Shown piece after piece: positions 1 through 12,400 of a stretch of DNA of 64,000 bases. Made by a program: the position numbers and the translations under genes. Where the stretch lies: the NCBI GenBank assembly GCA_020152595.1, contig JAIGNY010001269.1, positions 1,775,551-1,839,550 on the forward strand, read 5' to 3'. How positions within the stretch are numbered: the first letter of the stretch is position 1; every line of letters begins with the position of its first letter. Source of the DNA: Chiridota heheva. Its lineage: Eukaryota; Echinodermata; Holothuroidea; Apodida; Chiridotidae. The notes under the pieces are model-generated. The model saw only the letters and a list, made by a program, of their open reading frames with translations, did not search any database and had not been told where the DNA came from.

Positions 1-1460
1 TTGCGATGGGTCTGCTAAGATATATTGCACGAAATGGTGGAATCATCAGCATATTTGACAACAGCTTAATTTGAGTCTGAACGAATTTTATCAGTATATA
101 TAGTAAATAATAATGCTGAAAGTGGACCTCCCTGTGAACACTAATTTTGATTTCTGATTTATCAGAGTACCCTTTTTGTAGTTTTACTTGTCTAGACCAT
201 CCTTCCGCCAGCCAGTGTATAAGCCACTTTTCTTCAATGAAAATCGTTAAGTTACTGATTAGACGATTTTGCAACACTGTTAAAGGCGCTTGAGAAATCA
301 AGAAGCAAGACTTTGGAAACGGTTGTATCTCTCTTATTTAGCTCTGAAATTATACTATGGACAAGAGTAAGTATGGCATCAGTACAAGAAATGCCTTTTT
401 TTGTATGCAAATTGGTTTTGATCACCCCTTGTAATTATAGACTGCATTATATATGGTAGCAGTATTTTCTGCATGCAATTAAACCTGATACTTGAAATAT
501 TAATAGGTCTGTAATTATTTACTGAAGCAGGTGTACCTATTTTGGGTACAGGTGAAGTTTTGGCATGCTTCCAGACTGATGGAATGGTACTTTGGTCGAT
601 ACTCTTGTTATATACTGTATTACAGTAAAGATATCAGCTAACTCACTTGAACCGTGCTTGAATACCCACCATGGAATATTATCAAACCCTGAACCAATCC
701 CATGCTTTACACGTCCAAACTGCTTTCCGACTTCCTACTGTACTATCTTAGGAATAGTATCAATAGTCGTATCAGGTAAATGAAGAGTAATGTCTTTATT
801 TATTGCATTATTAAAGCTTCCAAAGTGGTCACTCAATTCGCAGCCAAAATTTGCAGATGTACCTTCACCATCATGTATATCAGTTGGATTTCAAAAAGCC
901 CCAGAAAGGCGAAGAAGAGGCTGTCTTTAAAATAATCACATCTAATCTTGTGAAGATGTTTATTGATTGTCCTTCGTATCTTATTCCTTAAGTTTGAGTT
1001 TCCAGCCTCGATTGCAATACTTTTATTCGTCTCTAAATGTCTGATATTGTCATCAGCAGGCAACCTCATCATCATCTTCCATATGGGTATGGATTTAGAT
1101 GGAATACAGACAGTAGTTGTAAACTGAATATAGCTTGAAACCACTTCAGTCCATTCATTTAAAGAATCACAAGACTGTAAAAAGATTCCAATCTGTTGAG
1201 GTCAACACATCACGTAAGTTCTGTATGTTGTCAATACTAAAATCTCTATCCAGATGCTTGGACTTCCTTTTTGTCGATCTATGTCTTTCTGTATATTTTG
1301 GCATAACACATACACTGAAGTGATCAGTAGTAGACAGTTGGGCTCGCTACTGAGTGCCACCACCAATCGTGACTAGGGAGCCCAACTGTCCATTACACCA
1401 TGACAAAGGTTGCCCAACTCTATTATACTGCGACAATAAGCCCAACTGTCTAGTATACCC
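1..1460 (-). mobile_element. Degraded non-LTR retrotransposon (LINE, CR1/L2/Rex-like), runs off the left edge
   Basis: On the minus strand, pieces in several frames match the end of the endonuclease, the linker and the reverse transcriptase in the right order. From high to low coordinates: SDHFSVCVMPKY (about 1320-1285), TDWNLF (about 1185), NLRNKIRRTINKHLHKI (about 1005-955), NNYRPINISSI (about 520-490), RT motif A LLLDFSSAFNS (308-279), motif B QGGPLSALLFT (about 137-105) and motif C YADDSTIS (about 60-38). Stops and frame changes separate the pieces, so it is an old, dead copy. The LDFSSAFNS and YADD forms are typical of the CR1/L2/Rex group; the exact clade would need a tree. Confidence 0.8.
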
Positions 1461-2614
1461 TAGGAAGGAAGGGAGGGGGAGGGAGGCAGGAGAGAGACAT
1501 TCTTAACATTTGTGAGTGAAGTAAAATTCTGATTAACTTAATATAGGCTATAAACTCTGGAAAAATCATTATATCTTCTGGAAACTGAGGCGGAAGAGGG
1601 GGAGGGGGGCTAGCCCTCTCTGCGGCAGCCCCCCCCCCTCCTTGTACACCTATGCCTAAATGAAATGTATACTTTTTTATTGCAGGAGTGAAGTGCCCTT
1701 TTATATCAAAAACGAACTCCTTTTTCATAATCCTGTTTTTGTTAACTTGCCCTTTGTTTTGTTGTATTATGTGGGGTTTTTCTGTTCAGTCTCAATAACC
1801 TCTTTTAAGGAAGTTCATAAATAAAATAACAACACAAAAGCAAGGGTTTGTACTTTATAATTATCAGGGGCACAACAAGAGCCTGGTGAGAAAGGTGGGT
1901 AAAACTCCACGGGCCCTGGGTAAAATTGTAATTTTTGGGCCCCCGAGCAATTCATTGATAAGACCTCTCAAAATAAAAAATGCCAGTGGACAATGTAATC
2001 AACCCTAGACAAATCGTGGCACCATGGCGATAAAAACTTCAATCTTGGCGACCAAAAAATTGAAAAATGATGATTTTATTCATCACAGAATTAAAAATAT
2101 ATGGCTCACCTGGCCACCAAATTGAGTGTAAGAAATGTACTAAAAATATTTCGGTAGCGTGAAATTCCATTATTTACTGCCCCAAAAATACTGGCGATTC
2201 TAATTATGAAATTCTGTCCCTACCGTACCCCATGGCCCGATACAATATGTGCGATATTATATCACTGAGCAACAGTATACATATGGACAGAAGTTAGCGC
2301 CTGTAATACATTGCAGATATGTGCCTGAAAAAATTGTTAGCATTGTCGATCTGTTTTTACTTTCTATAATTGTTTTGTGAGTTTTTGAAATTGAAAAAGA
2401 ATTGTCATTATATGAAGCTGAATTATTCATGCAGGAAAACCAACGGGAAAGAAGGGTTGTTTTCATTCAAGTTTTTAGTTAAAACAGGTCTTTAAACTGG
2501 CGAGTAACTTAACAATTTTGCTGATCAAAATTTTGGAAATGAGGGAACATGGATGCCAGATTTGTTCTGAGTTGGCGACCACAAAGCAAACGTAAGTGTC
2601 AAGGTTCAATGTAA
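1461..2614. other. Intergenic, no gene seen
   Basis: Holds purine-rich and C-rich low-complexity patches (about 1465-1500 and 1600-1645) and AT-rich sequence. The frames present are short and do not resemble a protein family. Confidence 0.5.
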
Positions 2615-3439
2615 TGTGACAAATCACTGTGGCAAATCACTGTGACAAATCACTGTGACAAATCACTGTGACAAATCACTGTGACAAATCACTGACAAAT
2701 CACTGTGACAAATCACTGTGACAAATCACTGTGACAAATCACTGTGACAAATCACTGTGACAAATCACTGTGACAAATCACTGTGACAAATCACTGTGAC
2801 AAATCACTGTGACAAATCACTGTGACAAATCACTGACAAATCACTGTGACAAATCACTGACAAATCACTGTGACAAATCACTGTGACAAATCACTGTGAC
2901 AAATCACTGTGACAAATCACTGACAAATCACTGTGACAAATCACTGACAAATCACTGTGACAAATCACTGACAAATCACTGTGACAAATCACTGTGACAA
3001 ATCACTGACAAATCACTGTGACAAATCACTGACAAATCACTGTGACAAATCACTGACAAATCACTGTGACAAATCACTGACAAATCACTGTGACAAATCA
3101 CTGTGACAAATCACTGACAAATCACTGTGACAAATCACTGACAAATCACTGTGACAAATCACTGTGACAAATCACTGTGACAAATCACTGTGACAAATCA
3201 CTGTGACAAATCACTGACAAATCACTGTGACAAATCACTGTGACAAATCACTGTGACAAATCACTGACAAATCACTGTGACAAATCACTGTGACAAATCA
3301 CTGTGACAAATCACTGTGACAAATCACTGTGATCACTGTGACAAATCACTGTGACAAATCACTGTGACAAATCACTGACAAATCACTGTGACAAATCACT
3401 GTGACAAATCACTGTGACAAATCACTGTGACAAATCACT
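2615..3439. repeat. Satellite-like array of 13-bp and 11-bp units
   Basis: About 65 head-to-tail copies of CTGTGACAAATCA (13 bp), many replaced by CTGACAAATCA (11 bp, lacking TG). In the middle third the two lengths often alternate, giving a 24-bp higher-order period. Units are almost identical apart from the 2-bp difference, with one GGC variant near 2640 and one shortened GTGATCACTG unit near 3331. The array stops abruptly at both ends. Confidence 0.95.
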
Positions 3440-3792
3440 TGGCAAAAACCTTATCCGGCCAACCACAATTTCTACTTTACCCAGCTGAGCAACTGGTTTT
3501 ATAGCAGAATTTGCATTTTAAGCCTAAGCAGAAAAAAAGATTCTTTCAAGACAACTATAAATTCAGATGTCCCTGCCCGGCGAGCAAGTTAATTTGTCAC
3601 ACGCTGAATGAACAGATGAATAGAAGTGAACATCTAAATTCTAATTATTGCCGTTTTTAAAACCAATTGTTTGTCTTTTTGTCCCCAACATTATTGTAAC
3701 ACAATTATTAAAACAAGATCTGACAAATAATTGTATTAAACCCATGACCATTGAAGGGGCCCCAAAACCTTAAAAATCTATTTCTTTTTCAG
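3440..3792. other. Intergenic, no gene seen
   Basis: AT-rich unique-looking sequence between the satellite and the 3' tail of the next LINE; nothing recognisable. Confidence 0.4.
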
Positions 3793-5290
3793 TTTGTTTG
3801 TTTGTTTGTTGTAATTTATTTCCATCATGCATCTCAGTACATCAGAAACTTAAATAATATACAAAATACAAATAGTAAACAAAATGAATAGAAGTGTTAT
3901 GGACATTTGCAATTCAAAACAAAATTAATGGAAAATGAGAGAGAAATAGTTTAAAATTGAACTTATGTGATTCTCCCACTCTTAAAATAATACATTCAAA
4001 TACTTAACAGAGCAATAAATGTGTTGTTAACATAAACCTATCCAATAAAGATACATGTATGAAATTCAGTAAACTTACATTAATTTGTACTTTTAAAATA
4101 TTCCAAATTTAAATCCCTTAAATATATGTACACTTTTTATGTTCCAAATTAGGCAAATTCCATATTTTAACCCCATGAACTGAAACACACATAGCTTTCT
4201 ATGTAGTTCGCACATAAACTTGTTGGAAATTGTACCTTTGACATGTCCCCAGATATCCCCATTTATCAGTAAATATTTCTTGCAAATTTGAAGGTAATAA
4301 ATTGTTTTGGGCTTAAAACATAATCAAGTCTTATAATTGACAAGATCTTCTAATTTCAGATCTTTCATATCAATGAAAAATGCATTTATACGAGTGTTGA
4401 ACTTTGCTTTGTAAATCACTCTTATTGCTTTCTTTTGAATGACAAAAATTGGATGAATATTGCTTTGATAGGTGTTACCCCAAACCTCCAGACAATAATC
4501 AATGTAAGGAAAAACTAAAGAATTGATAAGAAGTTTCATAGACTTCACTGCTAATACCTCTTTAAATTAATTATCGCAAGACTTTTACCAACTTTAGATT
4601 TTACCTTTTTCATATGCTCCTTCTAATTTAATTCACTGTCTATTACTACCCCTAAAAATTTCGTGTTAAATACTCTTTTAATCACATACTCATCAAAGTG
4701 TATAATGTTCTCACAATGCCTCTTTGAAAATAACATAAAATTGCTTTTATCTATATCTAAAGAAAATTTATTTATTATAACCAATAAAACCATACTTTCA
4801 AATCTTTTCAACACCTTAGATACACATGTGCTCAAATGATCAATATCATAATCTGTACATACAATATTGGTGTCATCTGCAAAGAGGACAAATTTGACAA
4901 CATCAGAAACACAACATATATCATTGATGTACAAAATAAAAAGCCTAGGTCCCAGAATGGATCCTTGAGGAACACCACATTTGATATTTAAAAAATCTGA
5001 GGAACATTAATTGATTTGTAGATATTGCTCTCTGTTTAGAAGATAATTTGAAATCCAATTATTCACTAGTCCTCGTATACCAAAACATTCTAATTTTTTT
5101 AGAAGCAATTCATTGTTAATTGTATCAAAAGCTTTCTTGAGGTCTATAAAGACCCCAATTGCATGCATTTTATTATCAAATGCTGAAGTAATATTTAATA
5201 CAAGATCGGTAAGAGCCATAGCTGTTGATCGTCCAGCCCTTACGCCATACTGACTATCAACTAACAACTTTTGTTGTCTTAAAAAAAGTT
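3793..5290 (-). mobile_element. 5'-truncated LINE with RT domain (CR1/L2/jockey-like)
   Basis: On the minus strand the RT begins near 5290 with SQYGVRAGRSTAMALTDLV, then motif A VFIDLKKAFDTI (about 5155-5118), motif B GVPQGSILG (about 4980-4955) and motif C FADDTNI (about 4885-4865). The C-terminal region YIDYCLEVWGNTY lies at about 4510-4470. The element ends near 3793 in a (CAAA)n tail on its own strand, seen as TTTG repeats on the plus strand, a 3' microsatellite tail known in CR1/L2-type LINEs. A few frame changes and stops break it, and the 5' half is absent. It is much better preserved than the LINE at 1-1460 and is a different family. Confidence 0.85.
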
Positions 5291-5293
5291 TAC

Positions 5294-5545
5294 CGCTGGT
5301 AATTCTGCTACATATTACTAAAGTCACTAGAAAATTGCTTGACACACCGCCGGTAATTCTGCTACATATTACTAACGTCACTAGAAAATTGCTTGACACA
5401 CCGCCAATAATTCTGCTACATATTACTAACGTCACTAGAAATTGCGTACACACCGCTGGTAATTCTGCTATATATTACTAACGTCACTAGAAAATTGCTT
5501 GACACACCGCTGATAATTCTGCTACATATTACTACCGTCACTTCC
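5294..5545. repeat. 54-bp tandem repeat, about 4.7 copies
   Basis: Units begin near 5294, 5349, 5403, 5456 and 5510 and share ATTCTGCTACATATTACTAA and GACACACCGC; the last is partial. The array abuts the truncated 5' end of the neighbouring LINE, so its translation is fused to the RT reading frame on the minus strand. Confidence 0.9.
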
Positions 5546-6237
5546 GCAGAGCTTATTGATTGGCTTTTTTAAGACCAATCGAAAGCGTTAAAGTGTATAG
5601 TACGTACAACAATGGGAAAACACGTACAAATTTTGAGTACGCGGGTCGGGATTTAGTGTGTTTATGATATTCCATACCGCTGGATGCGAGAAAGGTATTC
5701 AATTTATTATGAGACTCAACTTAAATACGCCTTCACTTTTCGGTCGCTAGCTCCTAAACACGATAACTGGCGTTTAATTTCTCATGCAATTGGTATATCG
5801 TCCAACCACCGTAGGTTGAAACGGGGAGGAAGGGGGGGGAGGGGAGGGGGTTGCTATTGCATTCATTAATGATATATTGTCTGGTACATTTTATCAGAGA
5901 ATGGAATGAGCGAGTGGCAAGGGATTGGACTACAAACTACTCCCAAAGTCACTTCGACACTCCCAGACACATCATGGGGCAGAAAGGTGTCACTTTTTTA
6001 GCCCAACTTTTTCATTTTTCCCCTTCGAATTGCTCCATGCAATTCAGCAATCTGAAAGTCGGATTTTGCATTTTCATCATACGATGGAGGGGAATGGGGA
6101 GGGGGTGCGTTGTCCTGACCACCGTGGGCAACAGTACTCATATTATCTAAAGTGAGATACAATCGTAGAGCTCCACCACAACCAAGGCTATTCTGCACCC
6201 CTTGCACATTTATGACAATGATTCTATTGAATGCTTC
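5546..6237. other. Intergenic, no gene seen
   Basis: Contains a G-rich run at about 5820-5850. No family resemblance in the overlapping short frames. Confidence 0.4.
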
Positions 6238-6606
6238 AAATCAAATGAAGGGAAGCCAACCCACACCCGACACCTGAGTTAATCTTGAAAACTCAGGTAT
6301 GACAATTACCAACCCGACTTCCTGTTCAGTGCATTGTGTTTCCACTCCAAACAATGATTGTTTATCTGCCATTCTCATGCATGCCACATTTAAGTAGCCC
6401 AAGGCTATTTGTGTATATAAGATTACACAAAGCCAGAGCTGAATAATCATGACACTTTTGTGATTGTAATCACTCTTCCATGTTAGGTCTTTTAGTGGGA
6501 GAAGTTTGTTTTCAAACTGGTGATAAAAACAGCTGTGTATCATAATGCCCGAGGTAGTAATGTACATTAACTGTGAATAATTGATGAACCATTTCTCCTA
6601 AGGAAA
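6238..6606 (+). repeat. Dispersed repeat, inverted partner at 35957-36303
   Basis: Shares in the same order, on opposite strands, blocks such as AGGAGAAATGG, AGCCAGAGCTGA, AGCCCAAGGCTA, TGGCAGATAAACAA and GACAATTACCAACCC with 35957-36303. Divergence is moderate. No tRNA-like promoter and no clear terminal repeats, so the class is unknown. Confidence 0.75.
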
Positions 6607-7045
6607 AATATCGCTTTATGTTTGGAAGATCAGCCTTGAAAATTTAGCCAAATATCGAGTGACGCAAAATGTGACACAATTTTGTGTCCAATGCTTTGAA
6701 CCGCGGGCAAATAAAAAGGATAATACCGAATATATTGTTCTTGTATGAAAGTCCTTTCTAAATGGATTTATTAGTTGTCAGTGCATCGCGTTATTTACCT
6801 GGCTAATTTTTGTCACACAGCTTTCACAGGATTTTGTCATTGGCACCTTGTGCCATTTAAGTGAATCCATGACTGGCGTTCAGAGAGGTATTTTCGACCT
6901 TAACACGTACACCGACAAAACAGAGAAGATCAGAATAGACATTTGTCAACTTTTTCGTAAGTATTTTGACATTACAACGTCCGATTGTGTTCTCTTCAAT
7001 TAGCTCCGCCATATTGTATGCCAATTATAAAGCTACACACTAAAA

Positions 7046-7262
7046 AAGAAATAGTCAAATTTGACCATAACATGGTCAAATCTGCAAGGAACCAACTTTG
7101 ATCAAAATTAAACAACAAATTTGACCACAATATGATCAAATTTGTCCATAATTCCCATGCTATGGTCAAATTTGACTATGTTATGGTCATTCAATTTTGA
7201 CCAAAGTTGGTTCGGTGCAGAGCTGACAATGTTATGGTCAAATTTGACCATTCGTTTTTTAG
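7046..7262. mobile_element. Foldback MITE with about 75-bp inverted arms
   Basis: The left arm (from CACTAAAAAAGAAATAGTCA) and the reverse complement of the right arm (CACTCTAAAAAACGAATGGT) match for about 75 bp. Both continue through GGTCAAATTTGACC, itself a palindrome that recurs inside. There is no coding capacity. It looks like a non-autonomous DNA transposon; I could not fix the target duplication. Confidence 0.75.
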
Positions 7263-8059
7263 AGTGCAGCGGGTCCAAGTTAGACACATTCTTGTTGTGG
7301 ATGCATGTCATGTGTTTAACTACAATAACGCAGTAATTGATAATACTTATTCATTTCTTTCCAGCTATAAAGAGCTACAGTACTAAAGGTAGCTGAACTT
7401 TGCCTTGTAGCTTCCGGTTTCATCAACATTCCTGATGAATCAGGTGGAACGAAGGAGCCTGACATTGGCAAGTCCGTTTAACGGGAGGTTGGTATCATTA
7501 ATTTCATTATGTCATACTTTTAAAACGATGATTTTTTTGACCAAAAATGTATTTGATATAAGAATTAGTATATGAAACCTGGATCACCAGCTGAAAGGTA
7601 CAACATGCACACAATCATTAATCTTATCACTGGAATACCTGAATATAATTCAAATTTTCATGTTCCTAAATCTTTTTGACAAAAGTACTAACTTTAAGTC
7701 ATTAGTCATTTTCTTGATTTATTTGTGAACTAATTTTCTGTTTTAATTGCTTAATTGACTCTATTTGCATTTTATGTGATCTTTAATATCAGGGCCTCAC
7801 TGTAAGCACGCCCTTGATGCCGAGTTGAGCTACCCTGCAATGGCTGTTACAGCCTGTACAGAAGAGTTAAAAATCACATTACACAAAAATAAAACAAAAC
7901 ATTATCGACATATGTTGTTCTATATGATGTTTGTAGAATGTATATTGGTTGTGAATCAGTCTTTACAACTGGACCTATAAACCTAATATTTGAAGAGTGT
8001 GACGTCATTCAAGTTTACCTTAACCACTTTGCCTCTTATTTCCCCATTGATAAATGCAC
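7263..8059. other. Intergenic, no gene seen
   Basis: AT-rich sequence with no recognised motif. Confidence 0.4.
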
Positions 8060-8615
8060 GCACGTACCGTTAGGACTGTCAATGGGGTACTGTAGGTGTA
8101 GGTTCCCCAATAGCGACACCATGCAGTACTACGAGGACTGTCTAGGGGGTAGGTGAAGGTTTCCCAATAGTGACACCAGTACCGCGAGGGGGTAGGTGAA
8201 GTCCCTCAATAGTGACGCCAGTACCGGGAGGGGTTGGTGTAGGTTCCCCAATAGCGACGCCAGTACCGCGAGGACTGTCGAGGGGGTAGGTGTAGATTCC
8301 CCAAAAGGGACACCAGTATAGCGATGCCAGTACCGCAAGGACTGTCGAGCGGGTAGATGTAGGACCCCCAATAGTGACGCCAGTACCGCGAGGGGGTAGG
8401 TGTAGGTTCCCCAATAGCTATGCCAGTACCGCAAGGGGGTAGGTGTAGATCCCCCAATAGCAACGCCAGTACCGCAAGGGGGTAAGTGTAGGTTCCCCCA
8501 ATAGCTATGCCAGTATTCGCGAGGGGGTAGGTGTAGGTCCCCCAATAGAAATGCCAGTACCGCGAGGACTGTAGAGGGGGTAGGTGAAGGTTCCTCAATA
8601 GCGACGCCAGATTGA
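8060..8615. repeat. GC-rich minisatellite, about 11 copies of a 43-bp-class unit
   Basis: Units carry CCAATAG, GCCAGTACCGCGAGG and GGGTAGGTGTAGGTTCC. Some units are about 10 bp longer through an added GACTGTCGA. It lies just upstream of the kinase copy A 5' exon. The open frames across it on the minus strand are products of the repeat. Confidence 0.9.
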
Positions 8616-8795
8616 GGAACTCATTCCCACTTCCAAGATCCTATGATAGATTTTCTAATTCGTACACATCTGAGGAGAAAATGTTGAGGACCAGAGTTAG
8701 GTCCTGCAATGCCCCTTCAAGTTTGTAGTGTCTGGTGGCATCCAGATCCAAAGAATTTTCTCATAAGAAATTGACCAGCTTTCAATGGATCGACA

Positions 8796-9213
8796 ATGGG
8801 TAATACCTCAACCATCAGATCTCCTTGTTCGACATTTACCAACAATCAGACTGCCAACAATGTACCAGCGACATTTGCTTTAACCGCCAGTAACTCCGCG
8901 ACTACCAATGAATCGTTGATGAGCTATTTACCAGCTAACGTGTCGACAACCAGTGCTGGATCGTCATACCAGTGGTGTACAGTCGTCATCAACAAGTAAT
9001 ACAGTACATTACTACCTAATGCTCCACCAGCCAACAACAATGTGCGAGTTGTGAATAACGTGCCAGGACTGCCTCCAACCCCCAACTGATCTTCGTTTGC
9101 TGAGACTCTCCGTTGCACTGTGGGAGATGAACTTTGACCTCATCAGGTCACTCGGAAAAGGAGGATTTGGAAAAGTCTTTTCAACTAAGCCAAACGATCA
9201 AAGCTGCCAAATC
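8796..9213 (+). pseudogene. 5' exon region of PIM-like kinase copy A (glycine-rich loop)
   Basis: At 9127-9213 one frame reads MNFDLIRSLGKGGFGKVF, a clear protein kinase subdomain I (GxGxFGxV). Before it, 8796-8999 encodes a Ser/Thr/Asn-rich stretch and about 9000-9090 a Pro/Asn-rich stretch (PPANNNVRVVNNVPGLPPTP). These suit a disordered N-terminal leader but are separated from the kinase motif by stops and a frame change. It is the only glycine-rich loop in the array; the partner exon would begin at 13390. Leader assignment is an inference; the loop itself is firm. Confidence 0.65.
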
Positions 9214-9386
9214 CAGCAGATAAACCCATATTTTCATGTTTCTTAAAAAACGAATGAATTATGCAGTGATTATGATCACAAAGTATTTAAGCATATGTAT
9301 ATTCAAAATGTTTTATTCATCCATGCAGATAGCTTTTAAACTTTTGTCTCAATTTGTCAATATGTTTTTTGACAGCTAAATTGTAA

Positions 9387-9610
9387 AGGGTTTGTTCTTT
9401 ATGAGCAAAACAACCAGCTTAGTACTTATTCCTTCTTTAGAATTGCTACCAATACGATATTACATTGGAAAGTTTACGGATTAAGCTTAAAGTATTTTAA
9501 CAAAATGTTTCTTGTTGACCCAAAAAGGGTATCATCAATCCAGTGAGCTTCGATCTGTGAATAATAGGTCATATAACAGAAATTCTGCTTTAATGCACGA
9601 TATTTCCTAC
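9387..9610 (+). repeat. Kinase intron block, repeated upstream of other copies
   Basis: From AAGGGTTTGTTCTTTATGAG to the sequence TTTAATGCACGATATTTC, this block recurs upstream of copy B (from 16059), copy D (from 19937) and copy E (from 23738). It marks the first intron of the ancestral kinase module and shows that 8.8-9.6 kb and 13.4 kb belong to one module split by the BEL/Pao insertion. Confidence 0.8.
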
Positions 9611-9762
9611 CTATAGGAACTCAAGATTTCGAAATCATCACCATACTCCTCTTCCAATTCTGTTTTAGCTTGATCATAGCCTCTATCTGGGTTTTTGCTT
9701 ATACAACTTCTCCGCACTATTTCCTTTGCCCTACCAGATGTATACTGCTGTAAATAATATTA

Positions 9763-12400
9763 TTGCAACCTTTAAAGGGAGAAAATTCTATGGCAATAAA
9801 AGAATACCTTACATTTTGCATTGTTTTCAACAACGCAATTAATGAAAGTAGCACCCTCGGAAGAATGGACCAAACTGACAGTATAATGAAGCTAGTGAGT
9901 AAACTCCCATATCGGCTACGAGAAAGATGGCGATTGAACGCATACAAGATAAAAGAGAGTTCCCGTAATTTGGCGATTTTCAAAGACTATGTTGAATTTG
10001 TCAGAGAACAAGTTAAAACAGCTACAGACTCAATTTATGGTGACATTAGTGAGACTTCAAAGGACAATAGTAAATACATACACAACAGAAAGGCCTTTAA
10101 GGGCTTCGGTACAATCGTGCAAGATGAAAGAACCCCCTCCAAGGATGGTCTGAGAAGTACGGGATCTAATAAGTGCCTGTATTGTGGTTATAATCACCAA
10201 CTAGAGGCATGCAAAAAGTTGCGCTCAGAATCACATAAAGAAAAACTAGCCTTTCTTCGCTCTAAAGGATTTTGTTTCAGATGCCTCAAGGCCAACCATG
10301 TAAGCAAAGAATGCAATCAGGAAAGGTAAACCTGTGAATTATGCCAGAAACCACATCCAACAGTACTTCACTACCTAGATACCATACATTCGTGGCTACC
10401 ATCACCGATGCATCTAACCCAAGTCAATGGACATATGTGGAGTCCTCTGAAAACCCTGCTGATGACGCATCCAGGGGGCTTTATGCAGATGACTTGATGC
10501 AATGTCAAAGATGGATCCATGGGCCACAGTTTCTTTGGTTACCTGAGAGCTTATGGCCCTTAATAGAACAGAAGGAACAAAAGCTTGGTGAGGATGATCC
10601 AGAGGTCAGGAGGAAGGTAAAGGTTATTGCAACCAATGTCCAGCAGTCACAACTCACACTGAATTCGATGATTAGCAAATGCTCTAGCCGGTGTAAGTTG
10701 AAACGTCACATAGCGTGGATGCAGAAAGTGAAATCGTTGCTCAAGGAGCTCAGCAACATGCGCAAAAGTCTTAGGAACCAAGACCCAAAGGAAATATCCA
10801 AAAGGATGAACCAGGCCAGACAAAGGAAACTGAACATGAAGTTGTCAGTTGCAGACTAAGAAAAAGCAGAATTAGCTCTGATAAAGCTCATTCAAGGTCA
10901 AGCATTTCCCAATGAAATCGCTGCTTTAAGTGATGGCTCTAAGAAGAGATCTATTAAGAAATCCAGTCCTATTTGCAAACTGGACCCAAGGTGCGAAGAT
11001 GGGGTGCTGAGAGTTGGAGGGCGGCTTAGCTGGTCAGCTGTGCCAGAGGAAGAAAAACATCAGTACATTCTCCCAAAGGACTCTTATGTGACAGAGATGA
11101 TAATAAGAGAAACCCATGAACAACATCACCATGCAGGAAGAGCTCTAATGCTATCACATCTACGAAAGAAATACTGGATTGTGAGGGCACATACCTTGGT
11201 ACGCAGATGCATCAACCGGTGTGTTACTTGTCGACGTTTTTTAGGAAGAACAGGTGAACAAAAGATGGCTAACCTGCACACTTCCCGTATGACCCCAGTT
11301 GAGCCACCCTTTACAAGGGTAGGTATGGACTTCTTTGGACCTTTTGAAGTTAAGCAAGAAAGATCCATGGTGAAGAGCTATGGTGTGATTTTCACATGTT
11401 TTGCAGTACGTGCCGTACACTTGGAGGTAACTAATTCATTAGACACTGATTCTTGTATCAACGCTTTACGAAGGTTCATTTCAAGGAGAGGACAAATTGC
11501 AGAAATTTGGTCTGACAATGGCACAAATCTTGTAGCAGCAAATCAAGAGTTAAAACGTAGTGTTTAATGGAATGAAGCAAAAATGAGAAGCTACAAGCCA
11601 ACATTGACTGGTTCACACTATGGAGGCGTATGGAAACGGCAAATCGCACTGTTCAGCGGATCCTGAATGTTTCGCTAAACTCACAGACTTTAACAGATGA
11701 AAGCTTGCAAACGATAATGTGCGAGGTAGAAGCGACTATAAACAGTCGACCTTTAACTGTGGTGTATCTGGACCTCAATAATGTAGAACCCCTTACCCCC
11801 CAACCACCTGTTGCTTCTGAATGGTAAACCCAGCCTTCCACCCGGAATCTTAAAAAAACCCAGATATTTATGTGAGGCGGTAATAAAGACAGGCACAATT
11901 TCTTGCTGACCTCTTCTGGAAGAGGTGGATCCGTGAATACTTACCTCCAACTTCAGCAGCATCAAAAATGGTTGAAACCAAGAAGAAACGTTCAGATTGG
12001 AGACATTGTTTTGATTGTGGAAAACAACGTGCCCAGAAACTCTTGGTTATTGGGACGCATCATAGCTCTCTACCAGATAAACAAGGAGAAGTACGGCGTG
12101 TTAAAGTGAAAATTGCAATCTCTGTTTTGGAACGGCCAATCACCAAATTATGTCTTTTGTTGGAGGCCGATCATTAATTATTGTTTGTGTTTCTCTTTAC
12201 CAAGGTGAGCCAAGGGCCCTTGGGTAATGACCGTGAAGGTCTAAATAATTTGTTGTAGTGAACTTGATGCATGAAGTTACTCATGCTATATTTTTTTATG
12301 TAACATTTGTGTATGACTGCTTCAGCAATGTGTTTTCTTAAATTCTTTTCAGAAGTTATAATTTTCCCAAGGTGAGCCAAGCGCCCTTGGTTTCAGGCTG
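9763..12400 (+). mobile_element. Fossil BEL/Pao LTR retrotransposon
   Basis: Parts seen in order: a gag-like region with Cys/His zinc knuckles (CLYCGYNHQLEACK and FCFRCLKANHVSKEC, 9763-10329); a pol stretch with the Pao signature ENPADDASRGL and HGPQFLW (about 10440-10560); an integrase with an H2C2 zinc finger and DDE-type core (11004-11567, MDFFGPF and WSDNGTNL); and the integrase tail ending PITKLCLLLEAD (to about 12170). A GGTGAGCCAAG motif repeats at about 12203 and 12370. LTRs could not be delimited. The element is broken, with several breaks, and appears old. It sits in the intron between the first exon and main exon of kinase copy A. Confidence 0.85.

Noticed and set aside
2615-3439. 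CRISPR-like array
   Set aside because: Units are contiguous with no unique spacers, and this is animal DNA.
7425-7470. CCTGATGAATCAGG as a hammerhead core
   Set aside because: No GAAA core after a helix II and no closing helix I; only the CTGATGA string matches.
8129-8598. Proline/Tyr-rich frames on the minus strand across the minisatellite
   Set aside because: Their length comes from the repeat unit itself; all frames are open and the peptides follow the DNA period.
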